DNA from: Tetmemena sp. SeJ-2015
Taxonomy: Eukaryota > Ciliophora > Spirotrichea > Sporadotrichida > Oxytrichidae
Assembly (NCBI GenBank): GCA_027382625.1
Contig: JAJKFJ010021579.1
Coordinates: 1 to 64,000, forward strand
Direction: 5' to 3'
Length of the DNA stretch: 64,000 bases
Positions 45,902-58,072 of this stretch are shown one piece after another. Numbering within the stretch: the stretch's first letter is position 1; every line of letters starts with the position of its first letter. The position numbers were made by a program, and so were the translations under genes. Under the pieces are notes generated by a model, which saw only the letters and a program-made list of their open reading frames with translations, made no database searches and was not told the origin of the DNA.

Positions 45902-48292
45902 ATGAGGCCCACCTAATTGAACTTTAGATCCCCAAAAGAGCACACCCCTGATTTCTATCAACCCAGAGTAAGTTCTTAATTATTTGGTTAAAGCTCTTTT
46001 AATGATAAACTTCGTGTCTCTATTATTTTGAAATTGAAATATAAATTAATGGCTTGCATTATAGATCACCAATAATGGGAAAGCTTTGCTAGACTACAGT
46101 CTTCAGTTTTATGACAAATCAACTTGTAAAGTGGATAAGCACTAATGCACTCTCAATCAAAGCTTCATTCCCAAGAAAACGGCAATTATTTCACTCAAGG
46201 GGGCTTCAACTCAACTCAAGGCAGATTCAGAGACTATGATGTCAACTCTAAGAAATCTCTTACTAGGTCCAGGTTAATACAACGATTATTCATGATTTAA
46301 AAATGACCATTGAATTTCTTCCAAATATATAAAGGGTTTTATTATAACTGAGTTACAAAAATTTAAGAGGAGCGGAGGGGAGTAAATGCAAATCAAAATG
46401 GTTATGAGCGCCTTTGGAAAGGAAGCTGGAAAACCTTACTATGTGCAAGTTGGAAACGCAATTATGATTGATCCTACTTTCTTTGATTATAAAACTAAGA
46501 AGGTGTTCTAGGACAACAATATAAAGCAAGGATAAAACACTTCCTAAATTCATTTCCATTTTTTGATAGTATCAGCACTTTTCGAAAGATTAGATGGTCG
46601 AAAAACTTATAAGTCTCTAAAATATTAGACAACAGAGAAGCGTTTCATAATCACAAATGGACGATTTTCATAAATAAATGCTGTATTATTAATTGCAAAT
46701 TTTGATAACAACAGCAGTATGATGAGCAAGAAACATTACAACTCAGTTTCGCAGCGCACTTCTTCCATTTTTAGAAATAGAAAGCGTCCAAGCACTTAGT
46801 TATCCTTAAATAGATAAAATTCATCATCACAATAGATAACACCAAAGCATCAAAACACTATCTACAACAAATTTTATTGTTCCCTCTTCTACTGCTTTAA
46901 TTTAGCAAGGTTAGCTCTAAATAGTCATTGCTTTAGCTTGAGTAAACTTAGAGGTCAGACTTACCAAACTCTTAGCTTCAGTAATATTCAAACAGCTAAA
47001 ACAGAGGAGCAATTGTGACTTCTGTTGACTCAGCCAGAAGTCATTCGAATAAGAGAGTAATCTTCAAAAGACCTTCCACTTAGTTAATTAAATCACTCAA
47101 TATCTTCTTTTTCAGTTTTTATTTCTTAAGCAGGAAGAAGGAACCTTTTTAAGTTTTTATTGATGTATTAGAGCCTAGTGCGTCATTTAAGCTTCAATCA
47201 AATAGACCCGAGAGATTAGCCCAAAAATAAGGATTATCAAGATCTCCTGATTTGAGGGCAAAGAAAAATGAAATTCTTTCAATTATTCAACAACAAAGTT
47301 AGTTTATAATAAATTACCAAATTACTTTATAAAAATTTAGAAGTGAATTATCTTTCCAGCAAAATCAAACTACAAACAAGAAAGACTTCATATCTTCCAT
47401 TTTTATTTAAAGAGAATTTATTGACCACATATAAAGAGCTGATTTAAAGGAATCTTCAATCAATGACTAGTAAACTAATACTCTGCAATCCATCTTAGTT
47501 ATGAGCAACTTGAGTGCAGATCAGAGATCTCAAATTCCTTAGTCCAATCTATTTTAACCTTTTAGAATTTTTTCTCAATCAGGCAGTAAGTGAAATAGGT
47601 CACTCAAATAAGCTCAGTTATTAGCACAGTTAAGATATGAATGGCTCCTCAAGCACAAATGCAACTACCTAGTAAAACTTCTATCAAAGTCAAACTAATT
47701 TTGACTATTCTTAGAATTCAGGTCTCAATTTTACAATTTACTTTACTCTAAGTTTGTAAGGTCAGCAACCTAAAGTAAATTTCATAAACTCCAAATAAAA
47801 TAGAGGACCAGGCCATAAGAAGTCTTATTCATTCTACGAGTAACCTAATTCAGTATTAGCTAAAATTTCTCAACAGCCTATTAGATAGCATCTGTAATAA
47901 CAGCAAATTTTATTTAATTCACTTAGGAAGATAATAAATCATACTTTTATATTCAAATCGATTCAAGAGACAATGGAGAATCAATCGAAGCAAGTTATAG
48001 AATGAGAGACTTTGATAAAAGTTTCAGCCTTCTCAAAATGTATGCTAACAACCCAATCCATATATTAAGAAGAAAGGACTTAGAACTACTACCCATCTTA
48101 ATAGTCCTCTTATTATGGAGGAAATAATATTTAAATTGCATTTAAGGCCAAAGAAGTGGCTCAGTAGGTAGGACTAAAGTCACAAACAGACAGTAACCTC
48201 TTTAAGTTAGGAAAGTTAATTCTGAGGCTGTAAACTGGGGCAGCTCTCACTCTAATAATTTAAACCAAGCATAGGGAATGCGTGAGTTTTGA
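45902..48292 (+). CDS. Gln/Asn/Ser-rich protein, unrecognised
   Basis: ATG at 45,902 starts MRPTQLNFRSPKEHTPDFYQ and is followed by a GTAAGT intron. Later exons stay open only with TAA/TAG as Gln, for example KMVMSAFGKEAGKPYYVQVG (about 46,396), MSKKHYNSVSQRTSSIFRNR (about 46,720), then an intron ending near 46,910, and QSLLQLEQTQRSDLPNSQLQ. The C-terminal part is long and poor in hydrophobic residues, ending GSSHSNNLNQAQGMREF before TGA 48,290-48,292. Such Q-rich disordered proteins are common in hypotrichs. No domain is recognised, and intron borders after about 47,000 are not all resolved. Confidence 0.45.
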
Positions 48293-48775
48293 AAATAGAG
48301 TTTATATTGATCCTCTCTTGCAAGTAAAATATGTTGAATAATTTATAGAACTTATCAAATCAATATCGACTATTTATTTTTATACGTATTTGCCAGCAAT
48401 TTAATTTTGAGAAAGAAAGCCTGCATTCAAATATAATTAGCATCTTATGAGGTACAGAAACCTTTGGATTTGGTTTTAATACTATATTTTGTGGTAAAGA
48501 TAATAAAATCGCTCATTTATGCCTCGAATTAAGCAGTTCTAGTTACTACTCTTAAAAATCTATCATTCTACACTCTTTAAGTCTTTGAACAATTAATTGA
48601 TAGTTTATTTTGTCTTTCAATTACACAATTTTTAGATGTTGATAGTTTATTTTTCATTGATTCTTGGGTTCACAAACTTATTAACTTTAAAGAAGAGATT
48701 CAGAACCCCTCTATAAAATACGATAAAAATTTCCACTTAAATCAAAACCCTTCCTCCATTTAATAGCACCCAATA
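48293..48775. other. AT-rich intergenic region, no gene
   Basis: No supported ORF. It may hold the 3' UTR of the preceding gene and the promoter or a first exon of the next. Confidence 0.35.
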
Positions 48776-49929
48776 ACCCTCAGGATTATTCCCATCTAGA
48801 AAGAAATTGATCTTTTGGCTCTTGGAAAACCGATAACACAAAAAGCAGAAAAAAGAGAGAAAGTATTCGACCTTGGAAGGAAAGTGTAGTAGCTATTGAC
48901 AATCATTTAAGATTATTGATTGATTTATAGCTAATGAGTAACAAAGCAGAGTTTAGAAAAGAAAAGGATGCCTTCATGAGAAGGATGTACCTCAACTACT
49001 TAAATAAGTTGCAGAACTAATTCCAAAGAAAAAAGCAAGAGGCTCAAAGAGCAGAGGGATAAAACAACTCATTGCAAGATATTTACTTAGATGCAGTTTC
49101 CAAAGATAGAATTTAGAATGTAACTGTTCCTTTTGTCTTAAATTTATGGAATTCCTGCCTCTGATTAAGGAAATATGAGCAGCACTTAAAACAATACCCT
49201 CATAAGTGAATATGGAACATTACAGTCAAATCCTAAGCAGCCAAATGTTATAAGCACTAACTTCAGCGTCTTAGAGACTTTAAATCACAGCAGAAATACA
49301 CAAGTCAGGCAGGCTAAAACAGCTCTTAATGATACCGCAGGATCCAGAGAGGGATAAAAATTTCTGTAGCAAAGAAGGATCCCACCTGCCAGTAGATATC
49401 AGCTCTTGGTCAGATAACACCTAAATGCCAGTTTATAGTAGAGCACAAAAAATGGAAATCTCAACAACACTATGGAACATAAATCTAGAAAGTTGAGAGA
49501 TAAAATATTTAAGCATATTTTTAATATTTCTTGTTAATAGATGCATCTACTCCAAGCAACCTCAATAACACAACCATTTTATAAATGCACCAAGACCAAA
49601 TTATAGACCAGCCTTATATTCTTCCTACTTAAAGAACTCCATTAAGGCAAAATAATTTGAATGGCTTTTCCCCTTTCACTAAAAATGTCCAACCTCTGAG
49701 TTCTGTCAGAATGAATGCAAAAGCCATATAAGGAATATAGTAATTATCTAATACTATTCACCACACTGGTAATAGAAGGAGGAATAATAGACAATAGTAC
49801 TATAATGATCAATTAAATTATGAAAATATTAGAAGAAATATGGATATTGCTATTCAAAAAGTAGAGAGAAGAATTGAAATTGTCAATCAACTTGGAGTAA
49901 GTTAAGCGATTGATCAAAACAAATATTGA
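48776..49929 (+). CDS. basic, partly coiled-coil protein, unrecognised
   Basis: An open frame from about 48,776 gives IPIQKEIDLLALGKPITQKA and EKREKVFDLGRK. After a one-base shift near 48,890 it continues as VVAIDNHLRLLIDLQLMSNK and AEFRKEKDAFMRRMYLNYLN (ATG at 48,934), then KLQNQFQRKKQEAQRAEGQ. This charged helical block looks like a coiled coil. The remainder is Ser/Asn/Gln-rich, closing with NMDIAIQKVERRIEIVNQLG and TGA 49,927-49,929. An intron is likely near 49,500-49,540. The start codon is unresolved: either ATG 48,934 or an upstream exon. No family recognised. Confidence 0.4.
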
Positions 49930-50148
49930 AATTTTTCCTTAATTTCGCTAAAATAAATTTAAGTTGACTAATTTTTTTACCAAATTTTTTTTGAAGTCTT
50001 GCTGAAGTCTTTTAGCTGATTCTTTGAGTTAATGGATTACTTGAATCTGATATTTAATAAGTATAAAATAAAGGACAACACTTTAAGTATTGGCTTTTTA
50101 TCTAAGGTTTATAGCAAACTGATTGGAGCTTGATTATTTTCAGTTTAA

Positions 50149-51241
50149 TCATCTTACAGCCCTTGATGCAGCTCTTTGTTATAACTTTTAATTATCAATG
50201 GACTAAATGCTCCTTTCTTTTTCCTTCTATTGTCTTAACTTTTGTCTTTCTCTCTCGAAAGTTGAAGCATATTGCTATCCTCCTGACTTTGCATAAGCAT
50301 AATCTTTTTTTAATCGTCTATCATTGATTTGAGTGGTGATGGAATGTGAGATGTGAGGTTACTCTCCTGTAACTGCTTTATTAGTCTCAATTTAGAAGGG
50401 CTATTATATCCCATTGCGTTTCTACTTTACAATAAACTGCCCCTTGATACAATATTAAAATTCAAGTCTTCATTCTGCTGCTAGGATACTCTAGAAGTAG
50501 AAAGATTTTAATTCAGCTAGCTTGTCTTAAAATTTTTTCTTCCTCCTACTCCGTTCAGATTTCAAGTATCAATAGTAATAAAATACTCAAACATACATAT
50601 AGTTGATATGAGATTGAAAGGATCCTCTTCAGAGATAATTCTAGCCGTATTTTAAACTTCTCTATTCACTTGTTACTTATTCTTACCAGCAGTGGTGAAA
50701 TTCAGTCTTCTTATTAATAGATCTTGACTCAACTCATCAGAAACCTAATTAGAAAATCTATTTACAACAGATAACTTTTGAATAAGAAACTAAAGCAGGA
50801 TACTTGTTCCTACTTGTATTACTCTGAATGGTATCTGGATTAATTGTTCCGATTTGAACATTATTTTCTGCAGTTTAGATTCTATACATATTTTATAAAT
50901 ATTAATTTATTCTGACTTGCGTAAGATCTCTTTATCTAACTTGCTAATTTTTGATTCTCTATTTCAGACACTATTGCACCCTATTTTTCAAGAATTTTAA
51001 TCGGAATTGAATTCGCACTTGGTTTTTTATTACTAAATAAAAATTTCTTAAAACGCATACTTGCAATTAATAATTTGCTATATAATTGAATATATGTATT
51101 TTGGTATAGTGCTATTTTCTGTTTCTTTTTCTCTATCCTTTGGTCAATTGTACCTGTAGAATTAGGATAAAATAACGACAATTTTATAAGATCTATCTCA
51201 GTCTTTTTAGTTTTAAAATTGTAATTAGTTTCTATCAACAT
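50149..51241 (-). CDS. unrecognised basic protein
   Basis: ATG at 51,239-51,241 opens MLIETNYNFKTKKTEIDLIK, which is Lys-rich (QRIEKKKQKIALYQNTYIQL, ASMRFKKFLFSNKKPSANS). Downstream coding on the minus strand includes DELSQDLLIRRLNFTTAGKN, QVNREVQNTARIISEEDPFN (about 50,640-50,750) and, near the end, KKDYAYAKSGGQQYASTFER and RQKLRQQKEKERSIQSIDN, reaching TGA 50,149-50,151. At least two introns or frame changes lie between about 50,300 and 50,950. It converges on the preceding + strand gene. The function is unknown. Confidence 0.4.
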
Positions 51242-51909
51242 CTAAGTGCAGTTTAAGTCACATTTATATTTTCTAATTATTCAAATTTAACCATAAATAT
51301 AAAATAAATAACTTAAAAATTTGATAGTAAAATTTAAGTCGTCTTAGCAGCTATCGAAACTAAATTATACAAATAATTTGAAGTATTTAGAACTCTATTA
51401 TGAATCATGTTATTACAGCATCGTATTTGAATACTCCTATTAGGATATTTCTAGATGATTTGATGGATCTTTAAAATTATGAATTTCTTGGTAGGTTTCC
51501 AATGGTAAGTACTGAGATTGAATTAGGCAACTGTTAGAGCTATACTCTTTCAATAAACTTGACATTTCAATAAATTATATAAAACAAATCTCCTTTATTT
51601 CACATTTCTTACCATAAAATTTATATTTTTTTAGACTCTAGCAGCTTTTTGTAGCCTATGTATTTAAGTCAAATTATCAATTTATTCAATCATTTATCAG
51701 ATTTAATTTATATTTCAAAAACGTGAAAGCTATGTAATAAAATCATAGGTAGGGTATTTTATTTTTTAGTTTGAATAAAAATAGCATCAATTTCTGAATT
51801 GCTTTTACATATATTGTCCATATTTTTATTTACGATCATAAACATAAGGAATCAAACAATTTTCTAAAATCAAATCAAAGGAAATAATTAAAAGCTTCAA
51901 ATGAATATT
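51242..51909. other. AT-rich intergenic region, no gene
   Basis: Upstream of the minus-strand gene ending at 51,241 and downstream of the ELM2-like gene. No repeat block or supported ORF. Confidence 0.35.
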
Positions 51910-53226
51910 TCAAACTTCTTGAAACTTAAGAAGGTGAGAAATCAGCTCAATCTTTGAATCATAGTAAGTCAGTTAGTTTATAAGTCTTATCACATCATAG
52001 TAAAACTCTCTCGCTTTCATCTTCTGAATGGCTTGCTAAACTGAGTAACCACTAGCAGCCAGAAACTTCAGAGCGATCTCCTCGTTCATGCCAGTGCACT
52101 TTGGAAAGATGTGAAACACTTGCCTCAAATAGTCGTTGATCTCAACCTCAGACCTCAACTTAGTTGGTTCCCACATAGTCTCAGCTTTGAAGCGCTTCTT
52201 CTCTTCAGCTGCAAAGTTGTAAGACCAGCTACTCTTTACATCCTTGAACACTGGGAACTTGGTCGCAAGCTTTTCCTTGGTAAGGTCTTTTTCAATGAGA
52301 GAATCTCTTCTCTCTCTCAAGAATCCCTTCTTGGGATCATTGAACTGAGAAACACACTTCAGTTGATTCCTTCCAAATTTACCTAGTTGATTAGCAGATT
52401 GAAGTTGCGCTCTTGCTTCATCCGCTTCTAGTCTTTTCTGGATGCTAACAATCCAGTCATCAATCAACTTTATTTAATTGAAGTCTTCCTCAGTCTTCAA
52501 CTCTGTCTCAGCGAGTTATCCATCTCCTTTAACTTGAGCTTGAGAGTCATTTTTCAAGGGATCGAGAGTCGTTTGTTGCTTGCCGTTCAAACTCTGGTTT
52601 TTAAATTGGATACGATTCAACTAGTCTTGTTGATCGTCGTCATCATCAGAGGAGTAGTAGGAACTACTAGAGTCAGAATACTAAGCGCCATGATGGTTTA
52701 CAACTCTTCCTATGTGAGGCAAGAACTAAGACTCTTCATTAGTTTGCTAATGATTTTGAGCGGTCACTTTACTTTTGTCATTAAACTTGATGAACATATC
52801 GGACTCATCGAAGTTAGAGCCAAACCTTGTAGATTAGTCAACTTATGAAGTCGTTCTTCTTGTTTGCTAGTAGACTGATTCTTGTTGTGATGACAAACGG
52901 TGCTAGTAAAAATCAGATGTGCCAAGAATTTGATCTTGTTCTGACGAAAGTGGATGGAAGTCTGCCATCATAAGATGAGGTGACGCCAACCTAATCCTTT
53001 TCTGAAGCTCACTAGGAAGTGAAAACTCATCAAGCTCATCTTTATTTTGTATATCATAGCTTTCAAAGAGTTCCTATTGAAATTTATTTTTTTGAATAAA
53101 AATATGACCGCAATAAATTTTTCTATATTGCAACCTTTTTTAAGGAGAATCTAGTTCAAACTCGCTTTTCTGATCACTGCTACTGCTGTACTCAGAATAC
53201 AATCTTTTGCCTAGGTTAGTCTGCAT
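51910..53226 (-). CDS. ELM2-like domain protein, putative chromatin regulator
   Basis: A single uninterrupted frame (TAA/TAG as Gln) runs from ATG 53,224-53,226 to TGA 51,910-51,912, about 438 codons. The N-terminal ~250 residues are Ser/Gln/Asp-rich and disordered (MQTNLGKRLYSEYSSSSDQK, a YSDSSSSYYSSDDDDDQQD acidic run). The C-terminal part has LIDDWIVSIQKRLEADEARA, then KAETMWEPTKLRSEVEINDY and LRQVFHIF, and EEIALKFLAASGYSVQQAIQ. The W-x-P ... YL ... AL..L....Y....A pattern fits an ELM2 domain, found in corepressor scaffolds that recruit histone deacetylases. A SANT domain is not seen. The match is by motif only. An apparent GT-AG intron near 53,090-53,150 would shift the frame and is probably not used. 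Confidence 0.5.
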
Positions 53227-53506
53227 TTTTAAAAGTTATAATTTGATTTTATCTTTAAATTTCTTTTCCAGTATCATATTTATATTTATAGACATATTTT
53301 GTAGTAAAAGTAAAACACTTACTAAAATTGAAGGTAATAATTATTTAGATGAGATAAATCTTAAGATAGAGGTATAATAACTAATAGTAAGAAAGTTGTC
53401 TTGCTAAACTTATTAAGTCTATATTTGATTTAAATGAATATATATTTTTTGGAATCAAATGCAATAATACGCCCTTATAATCTATCTTACAGAATTATAA
53501 AAAATA

Positions 53507-53541
53507 AAGCAATAAAGGGCCTTCGAGGCCCTTTATTGCTT
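53507..53541. terminator. perfect 16-bp hairpin with 3-nt loop
   Basis: AAGCAATAAAGGGCCT (53,507-53,522) is followed by TCG and by its exact reverse complement AGGCCCTTTATTGCTT (53,526-53,541). It lies 36 bp beyond the TGA of the minus-strand gene at 53,577-55,268, in a region otherwise AT-rich. It may be a 3'-end RNA structure or a transcription boundary. A role in chromosome breakage or as an element footprint cannot be excluded. Confidence 0.5.
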
Positions 53542-53576
53542 AGTTTTAATAATGCATTTTAAAAATTTTGGCAGAG

Positions 53577-55268
53577 TCATCCCTCCTAAATGTCAGTAGT
53601 CCCGGCACAAGCCATAGTTTATAATATAAAAGGATTTATAAAAATGTTTAAATTAAAGACTAATTTAAATATAAAAAAATACTTTTCTTTAAAGTTTTGA
53701 GATGGCTCTCTCTGATTTTTGATATCCTCGAAGCTCTAGTTATGAAATGATTCAAAACCTGCATCATCAGTAGCCTTGCGAGTATTAATAGTTGTCTAGA
53801 CTCCAGGGATATTTTTTATAGGTGAATTTTCCCTCATCTTCACATCTACTTTAATTCCAAGATTTTTCCTCATAATAAAAGAATCGGTGCTATTATAAAC
53901 ACAAAATAGGCTTAAACTTATTTTTTTAAAATCTAAATTATATTATAGGTCTCTTACTTTCTAGAACTGCAAGCTGTTCAGCTATCAAGCTCATATTGGT
54001 TGCTTTTCGATCATTTCTATTTCCCGGACTGCGGCCTTCTCTTCTCGTTTTAAGGCTTTCCTCTCGACTTCTTCCGTTTTAAAAGTCTTCTCCTTCAAAC
54101 ATGGAGAACTCTTAGTTACTTATATTCACAAAGCCTTCGAGCTCTAAGTTTTAGGAAATTTTTTCCTATCCTTATGAATCCTAAACTCTTCTTATAATTG
54201 CATTAAAATTTGAAAATTTATAGTTTAAGTTTATGTTCTAGACTAAGGAACTTATTGATAGGTGTGCTTGTAAATTCTCTAATTTTACCAAACAAAAGCA
54301 TAAATTAAATTCGATCTGGTGGATTTCTTGGGTTGAGAGTAAGTTTCTTAATGTTTGAATTATTATGGATTTGAGTATTAAGCTTCCGCAATTAGCATCC
54401 CAGATTTACCACACTCATAGTCGGAGTGATGCTTAAAAATGCCTCTTGCCTGGATTTACTAACTACGTACAAAAAATTTAATTTAATCTCAATAAAGATC
54501 ATAACATAAAATTTACGTTCTAATTGATCTGTTCATTCTCCATAAGTCTATTTGCTTATTAGGATTGCCTTATCTATAATTCTGCAACTGTGTCCTGCAT
54601 TATTTTCTGAAGCTTGCTCTGATTCCTCTTGGATGCTCTTGTTGTGGTAGGAATAATTCTGCTGGTAAGCTGCATATTTTCAGAATATTCCATCTCATCT
54701 TGCATTGAACTAAGATGCGGATTATTATAGTGTGAGTAATTTATTGCTGATCTTGTGTGATGACTAATTTATACTTAACTTATCATATTTAAAATTATGT
54801 TGTGATTGACGTCACCCACGTCAATATTAATATCTAATGACTATGCAAAATCTTAGCCACTAAAAGATTTTTCAGTGCGTGATAAATTACTACATGCCTT
54901 ATAGTCTGAGTTGCTACTATGCCTTAAACCTGGCTTCTGAGAATCCTAGCATCTCGACAATTTTATGAAGCTCTTTTGATTAGCAGCTGATGCATCAAGC
55001 GTTGAGTTTTAAAAGTCTTCATAGTCTTTCTGATATTGATGATCTGCTTTATGTACTTTGAAAATAGTATGTTTGTGCAGCTCTTGTTTTAAAATTTAAA
55101 TCATTAAAATAATCCACAACTTAAGTTTTAGTCGTCTTTGTCACTGAATTAGATGCTCTTATTTTCCTTGCGATGATGGCCAGTTTTTAGATATTTTTAA
55201 TGCTTACGAGAACATTCATGCAGCTAAAGTTTCTTGTGCTGAATTAATTTCCTTACCTCTTTCTCCAT
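53577..55268 (-). CDS. low-complexity, partly helical protein, unrecognised
   Basis: ATG 55,266-55,268 starts MEKEVRKLIQHKKLQLHECS and a basic stretch (RKHQKYLKTGHHRKENKS). After an intron (about 55,080-55,115) a long Ser/Asn-rich region follows, with SFIKLSRCQDSQKPGLRHSS, DINIDVGDVNHNIILNMIS and a helical NQSKLQKIMQDTVAELQIRQ. Further exons carry EGEDFQNGRSREESLKTRRE, ATNMSLIAEQLAVLES and, past a good intron (about 53,895-53,960), RKNLGIKVDVKMRENSPIK. The in-frame TGA is 53,577-53,579, although an intron may shift the true end. No known domain. Head-to-head with the kinase gene at 55,423. Confidence 0.45.
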
Positions 55269-55422
55269 AATTTGCCTGTTCTGTAGTCTTGCTTAAGAAA
55301 AGAAAATAAATTTGCTTGATAAGACATACTATGATTCTAGTATCCTATATACATAGCAAATCGAATGTGAGGTGATTAAAAGAATTGACAAAAGTAGAAT
55401 CATCACATAATTATTGAGATTG
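55269..55422. promoter_or_regulatory. divergent promoter region
   Basis: The 154 bp between two divergent ATGs contain TATA-rich sequence (TATATACATAG at about 55,348). Inferred from geometry. Confidence 0.3.
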
Positions 55423-57951
55423 ATGCAATCAAATTCGAACCTTCTTACTGACAGCAAAGGTAAAGAAGTGGCAACCAAAAATCCAGATAATGGTGACACC
55501 CGCATTTTAGATCAGAATTTAAGTGATGCATTTATAGCCGATCTCAATACCAAGGAACTAGAAGGAAACGATGCAATTGAGATGGTTTCTTCGCCACTCA
55601 ACTCTAATCTCCATTTAGTTTGTAGAATTTATTATCTTTTTTATCTCAGAAACGGGAACGAGTCGACTGGCTTCAGAGAATTCTACATACAGAGGCAACA
55701 ACAAGAGCAAATGAGGAGTAGCAACCTCGCTTCCGGTTCCCTTTCCTCAGAACATTCTGATAGCTTCAAGAGTTAGAGAATGCTTTTTAACTCTGGCCTA
55801 ATTGATAATATATAGAGGGATAATATGCTTAAGAAGCAGAACAACTAGGAAAATAATATCTATGAGGGCTCTAAATAAAAGAGCTGTCCAAACTAATCCC
55901 TCAGAGGACAAGATGGATTAAATGGTTATAGTGGTTTGGGAGAAGGAAAGATGTTAAGCAAAGGTTTAATTGTTTTTAAAGAAATCTATTTTTCATTAAA
56001 GGGAGCTATACAAATGTTAGTGTGAATTCTAGTCTGTCAGAAAACTAAAGAATGAGTTATTTTTCTAGTAAGGGAAGTGAGAGCGAGGAATAAAAGCAAC
56101 TGAGGGATAGCTGGGAAGTTGGGATGAGTAGTAATTGGGAGTGGCAAAGTTATGTTTAGTCAACTATTTTTTTAAGCTTCAGAATTATTACTCTAATCCA
56201 TAAACTTAAATCTAAAAATTTCCTTTTACCAGACAACTAATTGTCATTTTATACAGAAATATTTTTTTTACTTAAATTATTTAATAATTTCAAAAATTTT
56301 TTTCTAATCCAAAAGCATAGCTTTAAATTTTACCATCTATAATTTAATGGAGTTTTGAGTGTAGTAGAATGAAAATATGCAAACATCTTAATCTTTTATT
56401 TGAGAAGCCATACATATTCCAACTGGAAAGAAAGTTGCGATTAAGAGATTAGAGGACATTTTTCTTGATGCTGAAGATTGCAAAAAGATGATCCGTGAAA
56501 TTCTACTTCTTAAATCTTTCAACGACAGCCCTTACGTCACCAAGCTCCTAGATATTATAGAGCCGCCTGATACTTCAAACTTCAAAGATCTTTACTTAGT
56601 GCTGGAGCATATGGAAGCTGACTTAAAGAAACTACTAAAGAGTGAGATATAATTAAGTGAGCAGCACGTGCAAGTAATAGTGTACAATATTCTTTGCGGC
56701 CTCAGATGGGTTCATAGAGCAAAGTTTTACATAGAGATATAAAACCCTCCAATATTCTGATCGACTAAGATTGCCATATTAAGATTTGCGATTTCGGATT
56801 GGCAAGAGGAATCTTTGGACTTGATCCCAACCCTGAGAGGTACTATTCTCAAATAGAATAACTTCTCAAAAAGAGTTAATCTTCCATCCGCTCGAAACGA
56901 GCTCGACCGCAATTCTTTCTTTGAGTTTGATAACATGACCAATCAAGAGCAAATTTTCCAAGAGTCATATGATAAGCAGTAGAAGAAGATTTCGCATGAG
57001 AACGAAAAGAAGAGCATGATTTCCGCTCTTCTACAGAAAACTTAACATGAAAGAGGAAAAGTTAAAAGAAAGTTATCCGATCATGTTGTTACTAGATGGT
57101 ATCGCCCACCAGAAATTATTCTAGTAGAAAAAGAGTATGCCTATGCAGTAGATGTGTGGAGCACAGGCTGTATTATGGCTGAACTTTTGCAAAAGACTTA
57201 ACTCCTTTCTCCCAAAGAGAGTCGTCTTTGCGCTCTCTTCCCTGGACAGTCATGCTTCCCACTTTCTCCTGACAAGAATTTCAAAAACAGTAGGTCAAGT
57301 ACCAATCGCCAAAATTTGAATGATCAAGGTAGCAAAGAATTTCCAGTTGAGTCACACGATCAACTCTAAATGATAATTAACGTACTTGGTAAACCTGATG
57401 CTGATGATTGCTCTTTCATCTCAGATCAATCTGCTACTAGATACTTAGAGAGTTTCAAGTCCCTCTAAAAACCATTTTCCTTACCTTTGCTATACCCAAA
57501 AGCTAGTTCTGTAGCCCTTGATCTTCTTTCCAAGATGCTATAGTTCAATCCTTATTTTAGAGCGACTGTTGATGAGTGCATCTAACACCCTTTCTTTGAT
57601 AGAATCAGAAACAGCTAACTTCTTGAAAAGTTCAACCCTAGGATAATAAAACTTCAGATTGATGAACTTGAGAAGTAGCCCACAATAGATGATATGCACA
57701 AGATTTTATTACAAGAGATAACATTTTTCAAGATTAAAAGACTCAGGTAAGGGCCTGAGCATATTTCTAATAAACTATAATATTCAGTTAAGTTTTAAAT
57801 TGCTTTATTTAAGAGTTTATCTACGTTATACCAGATTAAATTTAAAATGAAGAAATTTCTTATGAATAGATTATAACAAGTGACATTATTTCATCATTAT
57901 ATTTCCTGTAAAAGTACTTAATTTTGCTATTACCTTTTGAGAGGAAAGTGA
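55423..57951 (+). CDS. divergent MAP kinase with N-terminal extension and enlarged activation loop
   Basis: The C-terminal part is a CMGC/MAPK-type Ser/Thr kinase: [14 protein letters not shown] (ATP-binding Lys, about 56,425), [60 protein letters not shown] (about 56,724-56,771), [57 protein letters not shown]. Between DFGLARG and TRWYRPPE there are some 90 residues instead of about 15, and the usual T-x-Y is replaced by S-D-H. The N-terminal ~190 residues ([20 protein letters not shown], many Ser/Gln) are disordered. VIGSGKV at about 56,130-56,150 looks like the glycine loop, so I join both parts into one gene, with about 230 bp of AT-rich intron or eliminated sequence (56,160-56,390) between. 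One-base shifts occur near 56,722 and 56,881. The stop is TGA 57,949-57,951 unless a late intron exists. Confidence 0.7.
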
Positions 57952-58072
57952 ACTTCTATTTTATAAAGCTAGAAATTAATTCATGAATTCTACCGTAACC
58001 TATTAATTTTATTTACATCAGAGAAATTTAGAACACTATTCTTTCTCTAAGAAACTGAGAATAACTTAAAAC

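Noticed and set aside
53085..53150. Intron in the ELM2-like gene (GTTGCAATATAG ... TTTCAATAG)
   Set aside because: Removing the 61 nt breaks an otherwise continuous 438-codon frame, so it is probably coding.
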